Part shown: positions 1 through 9,334 of the stretch, piece by piece
Numbering within the stretch: the stretch's first letter is position 1
Layout: every line of letters begins with the position of its first letter
Source of the DNA: Oceanobacter antarcticus
GTDB lineage: Bacteria; Pseudomonadota; Gammaproteobacteria; Pseudomonadales; Oceanobacteraceae
Length of the DNA: 64,000 nucleotides
Assembly: GCF_044962685.1 (NCBI RefSeq)
Contig: NZ_JBBKTX010000021.1
Coordinates: 26,951 to 90,950 of the forward strand
Direction of reading: 5' to 3'
Notes under the pieces: model-generated
The model's input: only the letters and a program-made list of their open reading frames with translations
Told to the model about the DNA's origin: nothing
Databases searched by the model: none
Translations under genes and position numbers: made by a program

Positions 1-2717
1 TTAACATCGAAGATGAATTGCAACAATCGTACCTCGACTACGCCATGAGCGTGATTGTCGGACGGGCGTTGCCGGATGTTCGGGATGGTCTCAAACCGGT
101 TCATCGTCGCGTACTGCATGCGATGAATGTACTGAACAACGACTGGAACAAGCCATACAAGAAATCTGCCCGTGTGGTCGGTGACGTGATTGGTAAATAC
201 CACCCCCACGGTGACTCTGCTGTTTACGACACCATTGTGCGTATGGCCCAGGATTTCTCCATGCGCTATACGCTGGTGGATGGTCAGGGCAACTTCGGCT
301 CCGTTGACGGTGACTCGGCAGCGGCCATGCGTTATACCGAAATTCGCATGGACAAGATCAGCCATGACATGCTGGCTGATATTGAGAAAGACACCGTCGA
401 CTGGGTGCCCAACTACGATGGCACCGAGCAGATTCCAGAGGTATTGCCGACCCGTGTACCAAACTTGCTGGTAAATGGCTCGTCCGGTATTGCCGTCGGT
501 ATGGCGACCAATATTCCGCCGCACAACCTGACCGAAGTTCTGACCGGTTGTCTGGCGTTGATTGACAATCCGGATCTCGATATTGATGCGCTGATGGAAT
601 TTATTCCGGGCCCGGATTTCCCCACCGGTGCCTTTATTAACGGCCGTGATGGTATTGTCGAAGCCTATCGTACCGGTCGTGGCCGTATTTACCTGCGCGC
701 CCGTCATCACTTCGAAACCGACGAAAAAAACGGCAAGGTCAGCATCATCTTCACCGAGATTCCCTATCAGGTGAACAAGGCCCGTCTGATTGAAAAAATC
801 GCCGAGCTGGTCAAAGAAAAGAAACTTGAAGGTATCACCGAGCTGCGTGATGAGTCCGACAAGGACGGTATGCGCATTGTGATTGAGCTGCGCCGTGGCG
901 AAATGCCGGAAGTGGTGCTGAACAACTTGTTCGCCCAGACCCAGTTGCAAGGTGTGTTTGGCATTAACGTGGTGGCACTGGTTGATGGCCAGCCCCGCAC
1001 GCTGAACCTGAAGCAGTTGCTGGAAGCCTTCGTCAAGCACCGCCGCGAAGTGGTCACCCGTCGCACCATTTTTGATTTGCGCAAGGCGCGTGAACGTGGC
1101 CATTTGCTCGAAGGCCTGGCACTGGCACTGGCAAATATTGATCCGGTGATCCAGCTGATCAAGGAATCAACCAATGCGGCCGAAGCCAAAGAAAAACTGA
1201 TCGCTACCGCTTGGGATCCAGGTGATGTGCTGGATATGCTGGAGCGTGCCGGTGAAGACGCCTGTCGTCCGGACGATCTGCCTGAAGAATTTGGTTTCCG
1301 GGCTGGCAAGTATCATCTGTCACCGGCGCAGGCGCAGGCCATTCTTGATCTGCGCTTGCAGAAACTGACCGGCCTTGAGCATGAAAAACTGATCGAAGAA
1401 TACCAGCAAAAACTCGAAGAAATCGCCGAGTATCTGGAAATTCTCGGCAGTGCAGAGCGTTTGATGACCGTGATTCGTGAGGAGCTGGAAGCCATTCGCG
1501 CAGAGTACGGCGATGGCCGCAAAACCGAAATCATGGTGGTGAAACGTGATCTGAGCATGGCGGATCTGATTCCTGAAGAAGATCTGGTGCTGACGTTGTC
1601 GCACAGCGGCTATGCCAAGACTCAGCCGATTGATGCCTATCAGGCTCAGAAGCGTGGCGGCAAGGGTCGCTCGGCGACATCGGTCAAAGATGAAGACTTT
1701 ATCGAACATCTGTTAGTGGTGAACAGCCATGATACGGTGCTGTGTTTTACCGATGCGGGCAAGGTCTATTGGCTGACGGTGTACGATATTCCGCAGGCCA
1801 GCCGTAACGCCAAGGGCCGCCCGATTGTGAACGTCCTGGCGCTGGACGAAGGCGAACGCATTACCGCGATTCTGCCGGTGGTTGAGTACCGCGAAGACAA
1901 TTACGTCTTTATGGCGACGGCGCGGGGGACGGTGAAGAAAACCTCGCTTGACCAGTTTTCCCGTCCGCGCTCCAGCGGTCTGATCGCGTGTGAGCTGGAC
2001 GAAGGTGATCATCTGGTGGGTGTTGCCATTACCGATGGCTCACGCGATATTATGCTGCTTTCTGATGCGGGCAAGGCGGTTCGTTTCTATGAAGGCCAGG
2101 ACAGTGAAGGCAAGGGCGGCGTTCGGCCGATGGGCCGCACTGCTCGTGGCGTGCGGGGTATTACCCTGGGTCAGGGTCAGATGGTGATCGCGCTGATTAT
2201 TCCACAGGAAAACGGCGCCATTCTGACCGCCTCGGAACGCGGCTTTGGCAAGCGCACCGAAGTGACCGAGTTCCCGACCAAGGGACGCGGTACACAAGGA
2301 GTTATTGCCATGGTCACCAATGACCGTAATGGTCGCATGGTGGGTGCCGTACAGGTGTTTGATGGCGAGGAAGTGATGCTGATCAGTGATCAGGGCACCC
2401 TGGTGCGGACACATGTTAACGAAGTATCACTGCTGGGCCGTAACACTCAGGGCGTTACCCTGATTCGCGTCAGCGACAAGGAAAAACTGGTTGGTCTGGA
2501 ACGTATCTGTGATCCTGAAGACGACGAAGCCGTACTGGCTGCGCTGGCCGAAGGCGATGATACTGTCGTCAGTGGCGCTAGTGCGGATGCCTCTGCAGCG
2601 GAAGCGGGCAGCAGTGATGACCTTGATAGTGATGACCTTGATGATGACGGCGTCAGTACTGACACGGATGGCACAGAAGCAAACGACACCGAAGACAATG
2701 GCGACGACGTGGAATAA
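1..2717 (+). CDS. gyrA: DNA gyrase subunit A (5' end outside window)
   Basis: GyrA is the breakage-reunion subunit of DNA gyrase, which with GyrB introduces negative supercoils using ATP. The reading frame is already open at base 3 with NIEDEL, which matches GyrA just after its usual start, so roughly a dozen codons lie before the window; the TTG at 18 is not the start. The quinolone-determining stretch GDSAVYDT has the sensitive-type Ser (216-218) and Asp (228-230). The catalytic Tyr of AAAMRYTEIR is encoded at 333-335. The C-terminal beta-pinwheel half is present and ends in a long Asp-rich tail (about the last 35 residues), comparable to but longer than the acidic tail of E. coli GyrA. serC follows after 58 bases. 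Confidence 0.97.
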   Translation, partial: NIEDELQQSYLDYAMSVIVGRALPDVRDGLKPVHRRVLHAMNVLNNDWNKPYKKSARVVGDVIGKYHPHGDSAVYDTIVRMAQDFSMRYTLVDGQGNFGSVDGDSAAAMRYTEIRMDKISHDMLADIEKDTVDWVPNYDGTEQIPEVLPTRVPNLLVNGSSGIAVGMATNIPPHNLTEVLTGCLALIDNPDLDIDALMEFIPGPDFPTGAFINGRDGIVEAYRTGRGRIYLRARHHFETDEKNGKVSIIFTEIPYQVNKARLIEKIAELVKEKKLEGITELRDESDKDGMRIVIELRRGEMPEVVLNNLFAQTQLQGVFGINVVALVDGQPRTLNLKQLLEAFVKHRREVVTRRTIFDLRKARERGHLLEGLALALANIDPVIQLIKESTNAAEAKEKLIATAWDPGDVLDMLERAGEDACRPDDLPEEFGFRAGKYHLSPAQAQAILDLRLQKLTGLEHEKLIEEYQQKLEEIAEYLEILGSAERLMTVIREELEAIRAEYGDGRKTEIMVVKRDLSMADLIPEEDLVLTLSHSGYAKTQPIDAYQAQKRGGKGRSATSVKDEDFIEHLLVVNSHDTVLCFTDAGKVYWLTVYDIPQASRNAKGRPIVNVLALDEGERITAILPVVEYREDNYVFMATARGTVKKTSLDQFSRPRSSGLIACELDEGDHLVGVAITDGSRDIMLLSDAGKAVRFYEGQDSEGKGGVRPMGRTARGVRGITLGQGQMVIALIIPQENGAILTASERGFGKRTEVTEFPTKGRGTQGVIAMVTNDRNGRMVGAVQVFDGEEVMLISDQGTLVRTHVNEVSLLGRNTQGVTLIRVSDKEKLVGLERICDPEDDEAVLAALAEGDDTVVSGASADASAAEAGSSDDLDSDDLDDDGVSTDTDGTEANDTEDNGDDVE

Positions 2718-2775
2718 AAGCTGCGTTCGTCTGGATGGGGCGCTCCGGCGCCTGTAATACAGAGCAATCAATCTG

Positions 2776-3858
2776 ATGAACCGAGTGTTTAACTTTTGTG
2801 CCGGCCCGGCAGCGCTGCCCACTGCGGTGCTGGAACGAGCGGGCCTGGAATTGGCAGACTGGCACGGCAAGGGCCTGTCTATTATGGAAATGAGTCACCG
2901 CAGCGCTGATTTTGTGGCGGTGGCAGAAAAAGCCGAACAGGATCTGCGCGACCTGATGGCCATTCCTGACAACTATAAAGTGTTGTTTATGCAGGGGGGG
3001 GCCAGCAGTCAGTTCGCCATGATCCCGCTGAATCTGGCGAATGGCAGTGGCAAGGTCGATCAGATTGTGACGGGTCAGTGGTCGAAAAAAGCCCTGGCAG
3101 AGGGCCGGCGCTTTGCCGATGTGCGGGTCATTGCTAATACCGAAGACAATCATTTTACCTCGGCCCCAACACAGTCGGAGCTGGCATTAAACGCCGATGC
3201 CGATTACGTCCACTATTGCCCTAATGAAACGATTGGTGGTGTGGCGTTTGATTATATTCCCGCTACCGGGGATGTGCCGCTGGTGGCTGACCTGTCATCA
3301 GCGATTCTGTCTGATACGCTGGATGTCAGTCGCTTCGGCATGATTTACGCGGGTGCACAGAAAAATATTGGCCCGGCGGGCCTGTGTGTGGTGATTATTC
3401 GTGACGACCTGTTGGGCAAGGCTCAGGCGGCAACTCCTACCATGTTTGATTACAAGGTGTGTGCGGATCACGGCTCCATGTATAACACGCCACCGACCTA
3501 CAGCTGGTATCTGGCTGGCCTGGTGTTCGAGTGGCTGAAAGAACAGGGTGGGGTTGCGGCGATCGCGGCAGCCAATCATCGCAAGGCATCTCATCTGTAT
3601 CAGTTTATTGATGGCCATGATTTTTATGCCAATCCGGTTGCCATCAATAATCGTTCAATCATGAACGTGCCGTTTACCCTGGCTGACAGTCGTCTGGACA
3701 AGCTCTTTTTGCAGCAGAGCGAAGCTGCCGGATTGCTGAATCTGGCCGGACACCGCAGTGTGGGCGGCATGCGCGCCAGTATTTATAATGCGGTCTCCGA
3801 AGTTGCGGTTGTGGCCCTGACTGATTTTATGACCGACTTTGCCCGTCGCCACGGTTAA
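2776..3858 (+). CDS. serC: Phosphoserine aminotransferase
   Basis: SerC is a PLP-dependent class V aminotransferase that converts 3-phosphohydroxypyruvate and glutamate to phosphoserine in serine synthesis, and also serves pyridoxal phosphate synthesis. The 360-residue product has family-typical length, begins MNRVFNFCAGPAALP, and carries the PLP lysine in the AGAQKNIGPAGL motif, with the phosphate-binding HRSVGGMRAS segment near the end. It starts at ATG 2776 with only a weak upstream AG-rich site. The gyrA-serC-pheA-hisC order is the one known from Pseudomonas, supporting orthology. A short hairpin (TGGCCCG/CGGGCCA, 3868-3886) without a T tract lies between it and pheA. Confidence 0.96.
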   Translation: MNRVFNFCAGPAALPTAVLERAGLELADWHGKGLSIMEMSHRSADFVAVAEKAEQDLRDLMAIPDNYKVLFMQGGASSQFAMIPLNLANGSGKVDQIVTGQWSKKALAEGRRFADVRVIANTEDNHFTSAPTQSELALNADADYVHYCPNETIGGVAFDYIPATGDVPLVADLSSAILSDTLDVSRFGMIYAGAQKNIGPAGLCVVIIRDDLLGKAQAATPTMFDYKVCADHGSMYNTPPTYSWYLAGLVFEWLKEQGGVAAIAAANHRKASHLYQFIDGHDFYANPVAINNRSIMNVPFTLADSRLDKLFLQQSEAAGLLNLAGHRSVGGMRASIYNAVSEVAVVALTDFMTDFARRHG

Positions 3859-3923
3859 GCCCGTCATTGGCCCGCCTGTCGGGCCAGTGATTCCATTCCA
3901 GACTAACGAAAGCAAGGCAACTC

Positions 3924-5015
3924 ATGAGTGAAGCCCAGGAACTCGAACAACTGCGTCAGGCGATCGACTCTATCGACCGGCAAATTCAGGAGTTGATCAA
4001 TCAGCGTGCCTGTTGTGCCAGGCAAGTTGCAGAAGTAAAAGAAAAATACGCGGCACTGGGTGAAACTGTGGTGTTTTATCGCCCGGAGCGGGAAGCACAG
4101 GTACTGCGTAATGTGATGGCGCGGAATACCGGCCCTTTGCCCAACGAAAGCATGGCGCGGCTGTTTCGTGAAATCATGTCCCAGTGCCTGGCACTGGAAG
4201 AGCCGCTCAATGTTGCTTTTCTCGGCCCGGAAGGCACCTTTACCCAGCAGGCAGCAGTCAAGCATTTTGGCCATGCCGTGTGCTGTCACAGTCAGGTATC
4301 GATTGCCGATGTGTTCCGCGAAGTGGAAAGTGGAGCCGCTAATTTTGGCGTTGTACCGGTAGAAAATTCCACAGAGGGCGTAGTGACTCATACCCTCGAC
4401 AGTTTTTTTGATTCCAGCTTGCAGGTCTGCGGTGAAGTGACCTTACGCATCCATCATCATTTGATGCGCAAGGATCCCGAGCAGCCGATTGAGCGGATAT
4501 ATTCCCATGCCCAGTCGCTGGGACAATGTCGCCGTTGGCTCGATCAGCATTATCCGGGGATTGAGCGGATTGCCCTCAGTTCCAATGCGGAGGCCGCACG
4601 CCGGGCCAGTCTTGAGCCGGGCAGTGCGGCTATTGCAGGAGAAGTGGCGGCGGATCTTTACCAGTTGGTTGTCTGTAACGCCAATATCGAAGATCGTCCC
4701 GACAATACCACGCGCTTCCTGATTGTCGGGCGTCAAGCGACGCTTTCCAGTGGTGAAGACAAGACCTCGATCATGGTCTCCAGTCGTAACCAGCCGGGTG
4801 CCTTGTACCAGGTACTGGAGCCATTCCATCAGGCCGGTATCAGTCTGACCCGTATCGAAACCCGGCCAGCGCGCACCGGCACCTGGAATTATGCCTTTTT
4901 TATTGATTTTGAAGGCCACTGTGACGACGAGAGTATCCGCCCTGTGTTGGCGCAGTTGCAGCTGGTCGCAGCGGATTACAAATGGCTGGGTTCCTATCCG
5001 AAAGCGGTTCTGTAG
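3924..5015 (+). CDS. pheA: Bifunctional chorismate mutase/prephenate dehydratase (P-protein)
   Basis: This enzyme converts chorismate to prephenate and then phenylpyruvate, the phenylalanine branch. Three domains are visible in the 363 residues: an AroQ-type chorismate mutase helix bundle (about 1-90, beginning LRQAIDSIDRQIQELIN), a prephenate dehydratase domain (about 95-275, with FLGPEGTFTQQA, the NSTEG loop and the TTRFLIV signature), and a C-terminal ACT domain (about 280-360) whose ESRP-type motif reads IETRP, the site of phenylalanine feedback inhibition in the family. It starts at ATG 3924 behind an AAGCAAGG ribosome site. It sits between serC and hisC in an aromatic biosynthesis cluster and is probably co-transcribed with them. 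Confidence 0.96.
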   Translation: MSEAQELEQLRQAIDSIDRQIQELINQRACCARQVAEVKEKYAALGETVVFYRPEREAQVLRNVMARNTGPLPNESMARLFREIMSQCLALEEPLNVAFLGPEGTFTQQAAVKHFGHAVCCHSQVSIADVFREVESGAANFGVVPVENSTEGVVTHTLDSFFDSSLQVCGEVTLRIHHHLMRKDPEQPIERIYSHAQSLGQCRRWLDQHYPGIERIALSSNAEAARRASLEPGSAAIAGEVAADLYQLVVCNANIEDRPDNTTRFLIVGRQATLSSGEDKTSIMVSSRNQPGALYQVLEPFHQAGISLTRIETRPARTGTWNYAFFIDFEGHCDDESIRPVLAQLQLVAADYKWLGSYPKAVL

Positions 5016-5140
5016 AGCGGTTTTGCAACAATGGCCAGTGGATCAACCGATTCGTTGGGTTGGATAAACAACGTGTTAGCAGCCTATTAGGCGTCAGGTC
5101 GGGCGGTTCCCTTGCTTGGCCTATGGAATGAGATCAAATC

Positions 5141-6253
5141 ATGAGTGTAGATTTTCAGCAGTTGGCCGTTGCCGGAGTGCGCGGTTTGAAACCTTATCAG
5201 CCTGGCAAGCCGATTGATGAACTGGCGCGTGAGCTGGGTCTGAATGAGGCGGATATTGTCAAACTGGCCAGTAACGAGAACCCGCTGGGTCCAAGTCCTG
5301 CCATTATTGATGCCATCCAGCAGCAGCTGGTGGAGCTGACCCGTTACCCGGATGGTGCCGGTTTTGAACTCAAGGCTGCACTGTGTGAGCGGCTGGGCGT
5401 TAGCGCCAGTCAACTGACGCTGGGTAATGGCTCCAGCGACATTCTTGATTTTGCCGTGCGGGTCTTCGTTAATCAGGGCGATAACGTGGTGGTATCCCAG
5501 CACGCATTCTCCATTTATGGTCTGGTCACTCGCGCCGTTGGTGGTGAAGTGATTGAAGTGCCAGCGCGAAATTTTGGCCATGATCTGGATGCCATGGCAG
5601 CCGCGATCAACGACCGCACCCGCATTGTCTTTGTGACCAACCCGAACAATCCGACCGGGACTTATAGTACTCGTGGGGAACTGGAAGCTTTTCTGGCGGC
5701 AGTGCCGGAGCAGGTGCTGGTGTTGCTGGACGAGGCGTATTTTGAATATGCCGAAGTCGAGGACTACCCTTGCGGCCTGGATTACCTGAGCCAGTATCCG
5801 AACCTGCTGGTGGCGCGTACCTTTTCCAAGGCCTATGGCTTGGCATCATTACGGGTTGGCTATGGCGTTTCCAGCCCGGTTGTGGCGGATCTGATGAATC
5901 GTGTGAGACCTCCGTTCAACGTCGATTCATTTGCGTTGGCAGCGGCGACAGCGGCCTTGCGTGACGACGCGTATCTGGCCAAAAGTATTGCCGCTAATCG
6001 TCAGGGTATGGTGCAACTGGTGGCTGCCTTTGAACAACTGGGGTTGAGCTATATCCCGTCGGTTGCCAACTTTGTCACGTTCAAACTGCCAGATGGCAGT
6101 GATGATAGGGAGGTGAACCAGCAGTTGTTACAGCTGGGGGTGATTATTCGGCCGGTCGCCAACTACGATATGCCGGGGTATATCCGCGTATCGGTAGGGA
6201 CGGCTGCGGAAAACCAGACCTTTATTGATGCCTTGGCGAAGGTGTTGGCTTGA
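5141..6253 (+). CDS. hisC: Histidinol-phosphate aminotransferase
   Basis: This PLP-dependent class I/II aminotransferase acts on imidazole acetol-phosphate in histidine synthesis. Its position in an aromatic cluster suggests that it, or an aromatic aminotransferase activity of the same family (HisC2/HisHb), serves phenylalanine and tyrosine synthesis. The 370-residue product shows the family signatures: ASNENPLGPSP near the N terminus, the NPNNPTGTY loop, LLDEAYFEY, and the PLP lysine in FSKAYGLASLRVGYG. It starts at ATG 5141 with a GGAATGAGA-type site. Its stop codon overlaps the TTG start of the next gene (TTGA), implying translational coupling. A second hisC may exist elsewhere in the genome, which cannot be seen here. 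Confidence 0.94.
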   Translation: MSVDFQQLAVAGVRGLKPYQPGKPIDELARELGLNEADIVKLASNENPLGPSPAIIDAIQQQLVELTRYPDGAGFELKAALCERLGVSASQLTLGNGSSDILDFAVRVFVNQGDNVVVSQHAFSIYGLVTRAVGGEVIEVPARNFGHDLDAMAAAINDRTRIVFVTNPNNPTGTYSTRGELEAFLAAVPEQVLVLLDEAYFEYAEVEDYPCGLDYLSQYPNLLVARTFSKAYGLASLRVGYGVSSPVVADLMNRVRPPFNVDSFALAAATAALRDDAYLAKSIAANRQGMVQLVAAFEQLGLSYIPSVANFVTFKLPDGSDDREVNQQLLQLGVIIRPVANYDMPGYIRVSVGTAAENQTFIDALAKVLA

Positions 6254-8499
6254 CCACAGAGAACGGATTCTTTGTAAATCGGGTTGCGGTGATTGGCCTG
6301 GGGCTGATCGGTTGCTCCTGGGTCAAAGGACTGCGTGTTCGTGGTGGTGTTGGCGAGGTGATTGGATTTGACCGCAACCTCGATTCGATGGAGCTGGCGT
6401 GTCAGTCCGGCATTATTGACCGCTACGCGGCCTCTCCTGCCGCTGCTGTTGAAAATGCCGATCTGGTGATTGTTTCGGTACCGATTTTGTCGATACGACC
6501 GGTACTGGAGGCTCTCGCGCCAGCGCTGTCTGTCCACGCAGTGATTACCGATGTCGGTTCGGTCAAAGGTTCGGTGTCTGCTGATGTCAAAGCGGTATTT
6601 GGTGAAACCTTTGGCCGTTTTGTGCTGGGTCACCCGATTGCCGGTTCTGAGCGTAGCGGTGTAGCGGCGACAGATGAACATCTTTATTGCCGTCACAAGG
6701 TTATTATCACCCCCGAGACTTATACGGATCCGCAGGCGCTGCAGCTGGTAACGCAAGCCTGGCTGGCGGTAGGCGCTGAGGTGGAGTCGATGACGGTGAA
6801 TCACCACGATGAGGTGTTGGCGGCGACCAGTCATCTGCCTCATTTGTTGGCTTATTCACTGGTGGATACGCTGGCCAACAGCCATGAAAACAAGGAAATT
6901 TTTAACTATGCTGCGGGGGGCTTTCGCGACTTCACCCGGATTGCCGCCAGCAGCCCGGAGATGTGGCGCGACATTTTTACCGCCAATCGCGATCACCTGT
7001 TGGCAACCCTGGATCTGTTTAACAAGGATCTTCAGCAGCTGCGCGAGGCCATCGTTGAAAACGATACCACGACCCTGATGGGGGTACTGACCCGTGCCAA
7101 GGCCGCCCGTGATCATTTTTCAAACATACTTGCCCGCAGGGCCTTTGTGGAACCTATGAAAACCAGCTCACTTTCTTACCTGGTACAACCCGCCCAAAGC
7201 CTGTCCGGCACATTCCGCGTGCCTGGCGACAAATCTATTTCGCATCGCTCCATCATGCTGGGCTCGCTGGCTAATGGTGTGACGGAAGTCACCGGCTTTC
7301 TGGAAGGTGAAGACAGCCTGGCAACATTGCAGGCTTTCCGGGATATGGGCGTGGTGATCGAAGGGCCGCACCGTGGTCGTGTGACCATTCATGGTGTGGG
7401 TCTGCAGGGGTTGAAAGCACCCGCCAATGCCTTGTATGTGGGCAATTCGGGAACCTCTATTCGACTGTTGTCTGGCTTATTGGCGGGTCAACAGTTTGAT
7501 GTTGAAATGAGTGGCGATGAATCCCTGAGCAAACGCCCAATGGGGCGCGTTGCCGATCCACTGCGGTTGATGGGAGCCATCGTTGATACCGAAGACGGTG
7601 GTCGACCACCGTTAAAAATCAAGGGTGGCCATGCGCTGAAAGGCATTCACTACCATTTGCCGATGGCCAGTGCCCAGGTAAAAAGCTGTGTGCTGCTGGC
7701 CGGGCTGTATGCTGAAGGTCAAACCTCGGTGACTGAACCGGCACCCACTCGTGATCATACCGAACGAATGCTGAAAGGTTTTGGTTATGACGTGCAGGTG
7801 AATGGCAGTACCGTGACGATTCAGTCCGGTGGTGAATTAACCGCGACCAGTATCGATGTGCCTGCTGATATTTCGTCTACCGCTTTCTACATGGTGGGAG
7901 CCAGCATTGCGTCAGGTTCCGATATTACCTTGCAGCATGTTGGTATTAACCCGACTCGCATCGGCGTGATCAATATCCTGCGCGCCATGGGTGGCAATAT
8001 CGAGGTTATGAATGAACGTGAAGTCGGTGGCGAACCGGTGGCGGATATTCGCGTGCGCTCCGCGCAGCTCAAGGGGATTCATATTCCTGAAGATCAGGTG
8101 CCACTGGCGATTGATGAATTCCCGGCGATCTTTATTGCCGCTGCCTGCGCTGAAGGTGAAACGGTGTTGACCGGAGCAGAAGAACTGCGAGTGAAAGAAA
8201 GTGACCGTATTCAATCCATGGTAGATGGCCTGAACGTATTGGGTGTGGCTGCCAAAGGTACGCAGGACGGTGCCATTATCCCCGGTTTTGGCGCAAACGG
8301 CTGCTTTGGTGGCGGTGTTATCGAAAGCCACGGCGACCACCGTATTGCGATGAGCTTCTCGATGGCATCGTTGCGTGCCGAAGCCGCGATTATCATTCAC
8401 GACTGTGCCAATGTGGCGACGTCTTTCCCCGGCTATGTTGAACTGGCCAATAACGCCGGTCTGCAACTGGAAGAACAGGGAGAGGCGCGGGGTGACTGA
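6250..8499 (+). CDS. tyrA-aroA: Fused prephenate/arogenate dehydrogenase and EPSP synthase
   Basis: One 749-residue polypeptide joins two steps of aromatic synthesis. Residues about 10-290 form TyrA, with the nucleotide-binding VIGLGLIGCSW motif and HPIAGSERSGV. Residues from about 303 form AroA (5-enolpyruvylshikimate-3-phosphate synthase), with PGDKSISHR, GNSGTSIRL and KESDRI. The start is TTG 6250, overlapping the hisC stop by four bases; no nearer ATG precedes the GxGxxG motif. An internal ATG at 7156 lies exactly at the domain junction and could allow a free AroA. The same fusion is known in Pseudomonas and relatives, so it is characteristic rather than novel. No frameshift or stop interrupts the junction. 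Confidence 0.95.
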   Translation: MTTENGFFVNRVAVIGLGLIGCSWVKGLRVRGGVGEVIGFDRNLDSMELACQSGIIDRYAASPAAAVENADLVIVSVPILSIRPVLEALAPALSVHAVITDVGSVKGSVSADVKAVFGETFGRFVLGHPIAGSERSGVAATDEHLYCRHKVIITPETYTDPQALQLVTQAWLAVGAEVESMTVNHHDEVLAATSHLPHLLAYSLVDTLANSHENKEIFNYAAGGFRDFTRIAASSPEMWRDIFTANRDHLLATLDLFNKDLQQLREAIVENDTTTLMGVLTRAKAARDHFSNILARRAFVEPMKTSSLSYLVQPAQSLSGTFRVPGDKSISHRSIMLGSLANGVTEVTGFLEGEDSLATLQAFRDMGVVIEGPHRGRVTIHGVGLQGLKAPANALYVGNSGTSIRLLSGLLAGQQFDVEMSGDESLSKRPMGRVADPLRLMGAIVDTEDGGRPPLKIKGGHALKGIHYHLPMASAQVKSCVLLAGLYAEGQTSVTEPAPTRDHTERMLKGFGYDVQVNGSTVTIQSGGELTATSIDVPADISSTAFYMVGASIASGSDITLQHVGINPTRIGVINILRAMGGNIEVMNEREVGGEPVADIRVRSAQLKGIHIPEDQVPLAIDEFPAIFIAAACAEGETVLTGAEELRVKESDRIQSMVDGLNVLGVAAKGTQDGAIIPGFGANGCFGGGVIESHGDHRIAMSFSMASLRAEAAIIIHDCANVATSFPGYVELANNAGLQLEEQGEARGD

Positions 8500-9175
8500 T
8501 ACGATGGCGGTGGTGATCACTATTGATGGCCCATCCGGCGCTGGCAAGGGCACTGTGTGTGCTCGCCTGGCCGAGCAGTTGGGCTGGCATTTGCTGGATA
8601 GCGGTGCGCTTTATCGTATCACCGGGTTGGCGGCCAGTCGCAAGCAGATTGCGCTGGATGACGACGCAGCGGTTGCGGCTGTGGCCGCCGCGCTGGATGT
8701 ACACTTTGAACCACTTGCCACCGGCGTACAGGTGATGCTGGAAGGTGAGAATGTCACCGATACTATTCGTACCGAGAAAGTGGGCAGTTTGGCCTCGCAA
8801 GTGGCTGCTTTACCGGCTGTACGTGCTGCACTGCTGCAACGTCAGCGTGATTTCCGGTTGACCCCCGGTCTGATCGCTGACGGTCGTGATATGGGCACAG
8901 TGGTGTTCCCCAATGCCGAGGTCAAAGTGTTCCTGACCGCCAGTGCTGAGGAACGGGGTCGGCGGCGATATGAACAGTTGCTTGACAAGGGATTTAATGC
9001 TAGTTTACCCGCCCTTATCGAAGACATCCGAGCTCGCGATGACCGCGACAGCAACCGGGCTGTTGCGCCACTGAAGCCTGCCGATGACGCTATAACCATT
9101 GACAGTACTGAGCTGACGATCGACCAGGTGTGCGAACACGTGGCAGATCTTGTTCGCAAAGCAGGACTGGTCTGA
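8492..9175 (+). CDS. cmk: Cytidylate kinase
   Basis: Cmk phosphorylates CMP and dCMP to their diphosphates. The product has the P-loop GPSGAGKGT close to the N terminus, the substrate-binding LDSGALYR, the DGRDMGTVVFP motif and the lid arginines in RGRRRYEQL and RDDRDSNR. The reading frame is open further upstream inside aroA, but homology begins at the P-loop. GTG 8492 has a GGAGAG site seven bases upstream and overlaps the aroA stop, giving 227 residues; ATG 8504 is an alternative that removes four residues. It sits between aroA and rpsA, the common gammaproteobacterial arrangement. Confidence 0.93.
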   Translation: MTDTMAVVITIDGPSGAGKGTVCARLAEQLGWHLLDSGALYRITGLAASRKQIALDDDAAVAAVAAALDVHFEPLATGVQVMLEGENVTDTIRTEKVGSLASQVAALPAVRAALLQRQRDFRLTPGLIADGRDMGTVVFPNAEVKVFLTASAEERGRRRYEQLLDKGFNASLPALIEDIRARDDRDSNRAVAPLKPADDAITIDSTELTIDQVCEHVADLVRKAGLV

Positions 9176-9334
9176 GATGAAATCCGGTACGTTTGCCAGC
9201 CCCCTGCTCTAAGGAATCAGAAGCGTACCAGGGTTTTTGTTTGATTTGACCCAAGTGTCTGGCCATTTGGAACGCGTCGCTATTCCGTCAACCATTTCAT
9301 CGGAATATACGCTTTTATAGATAGGTGTTAATTC

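Noticed and set aside
3868..3886. Terminator between serC and pheA
   Set aside because: The TGGCCCG/CGGGCCA hairpin has no T tract and the genes appear to form one cluster, so termination is doubtful.
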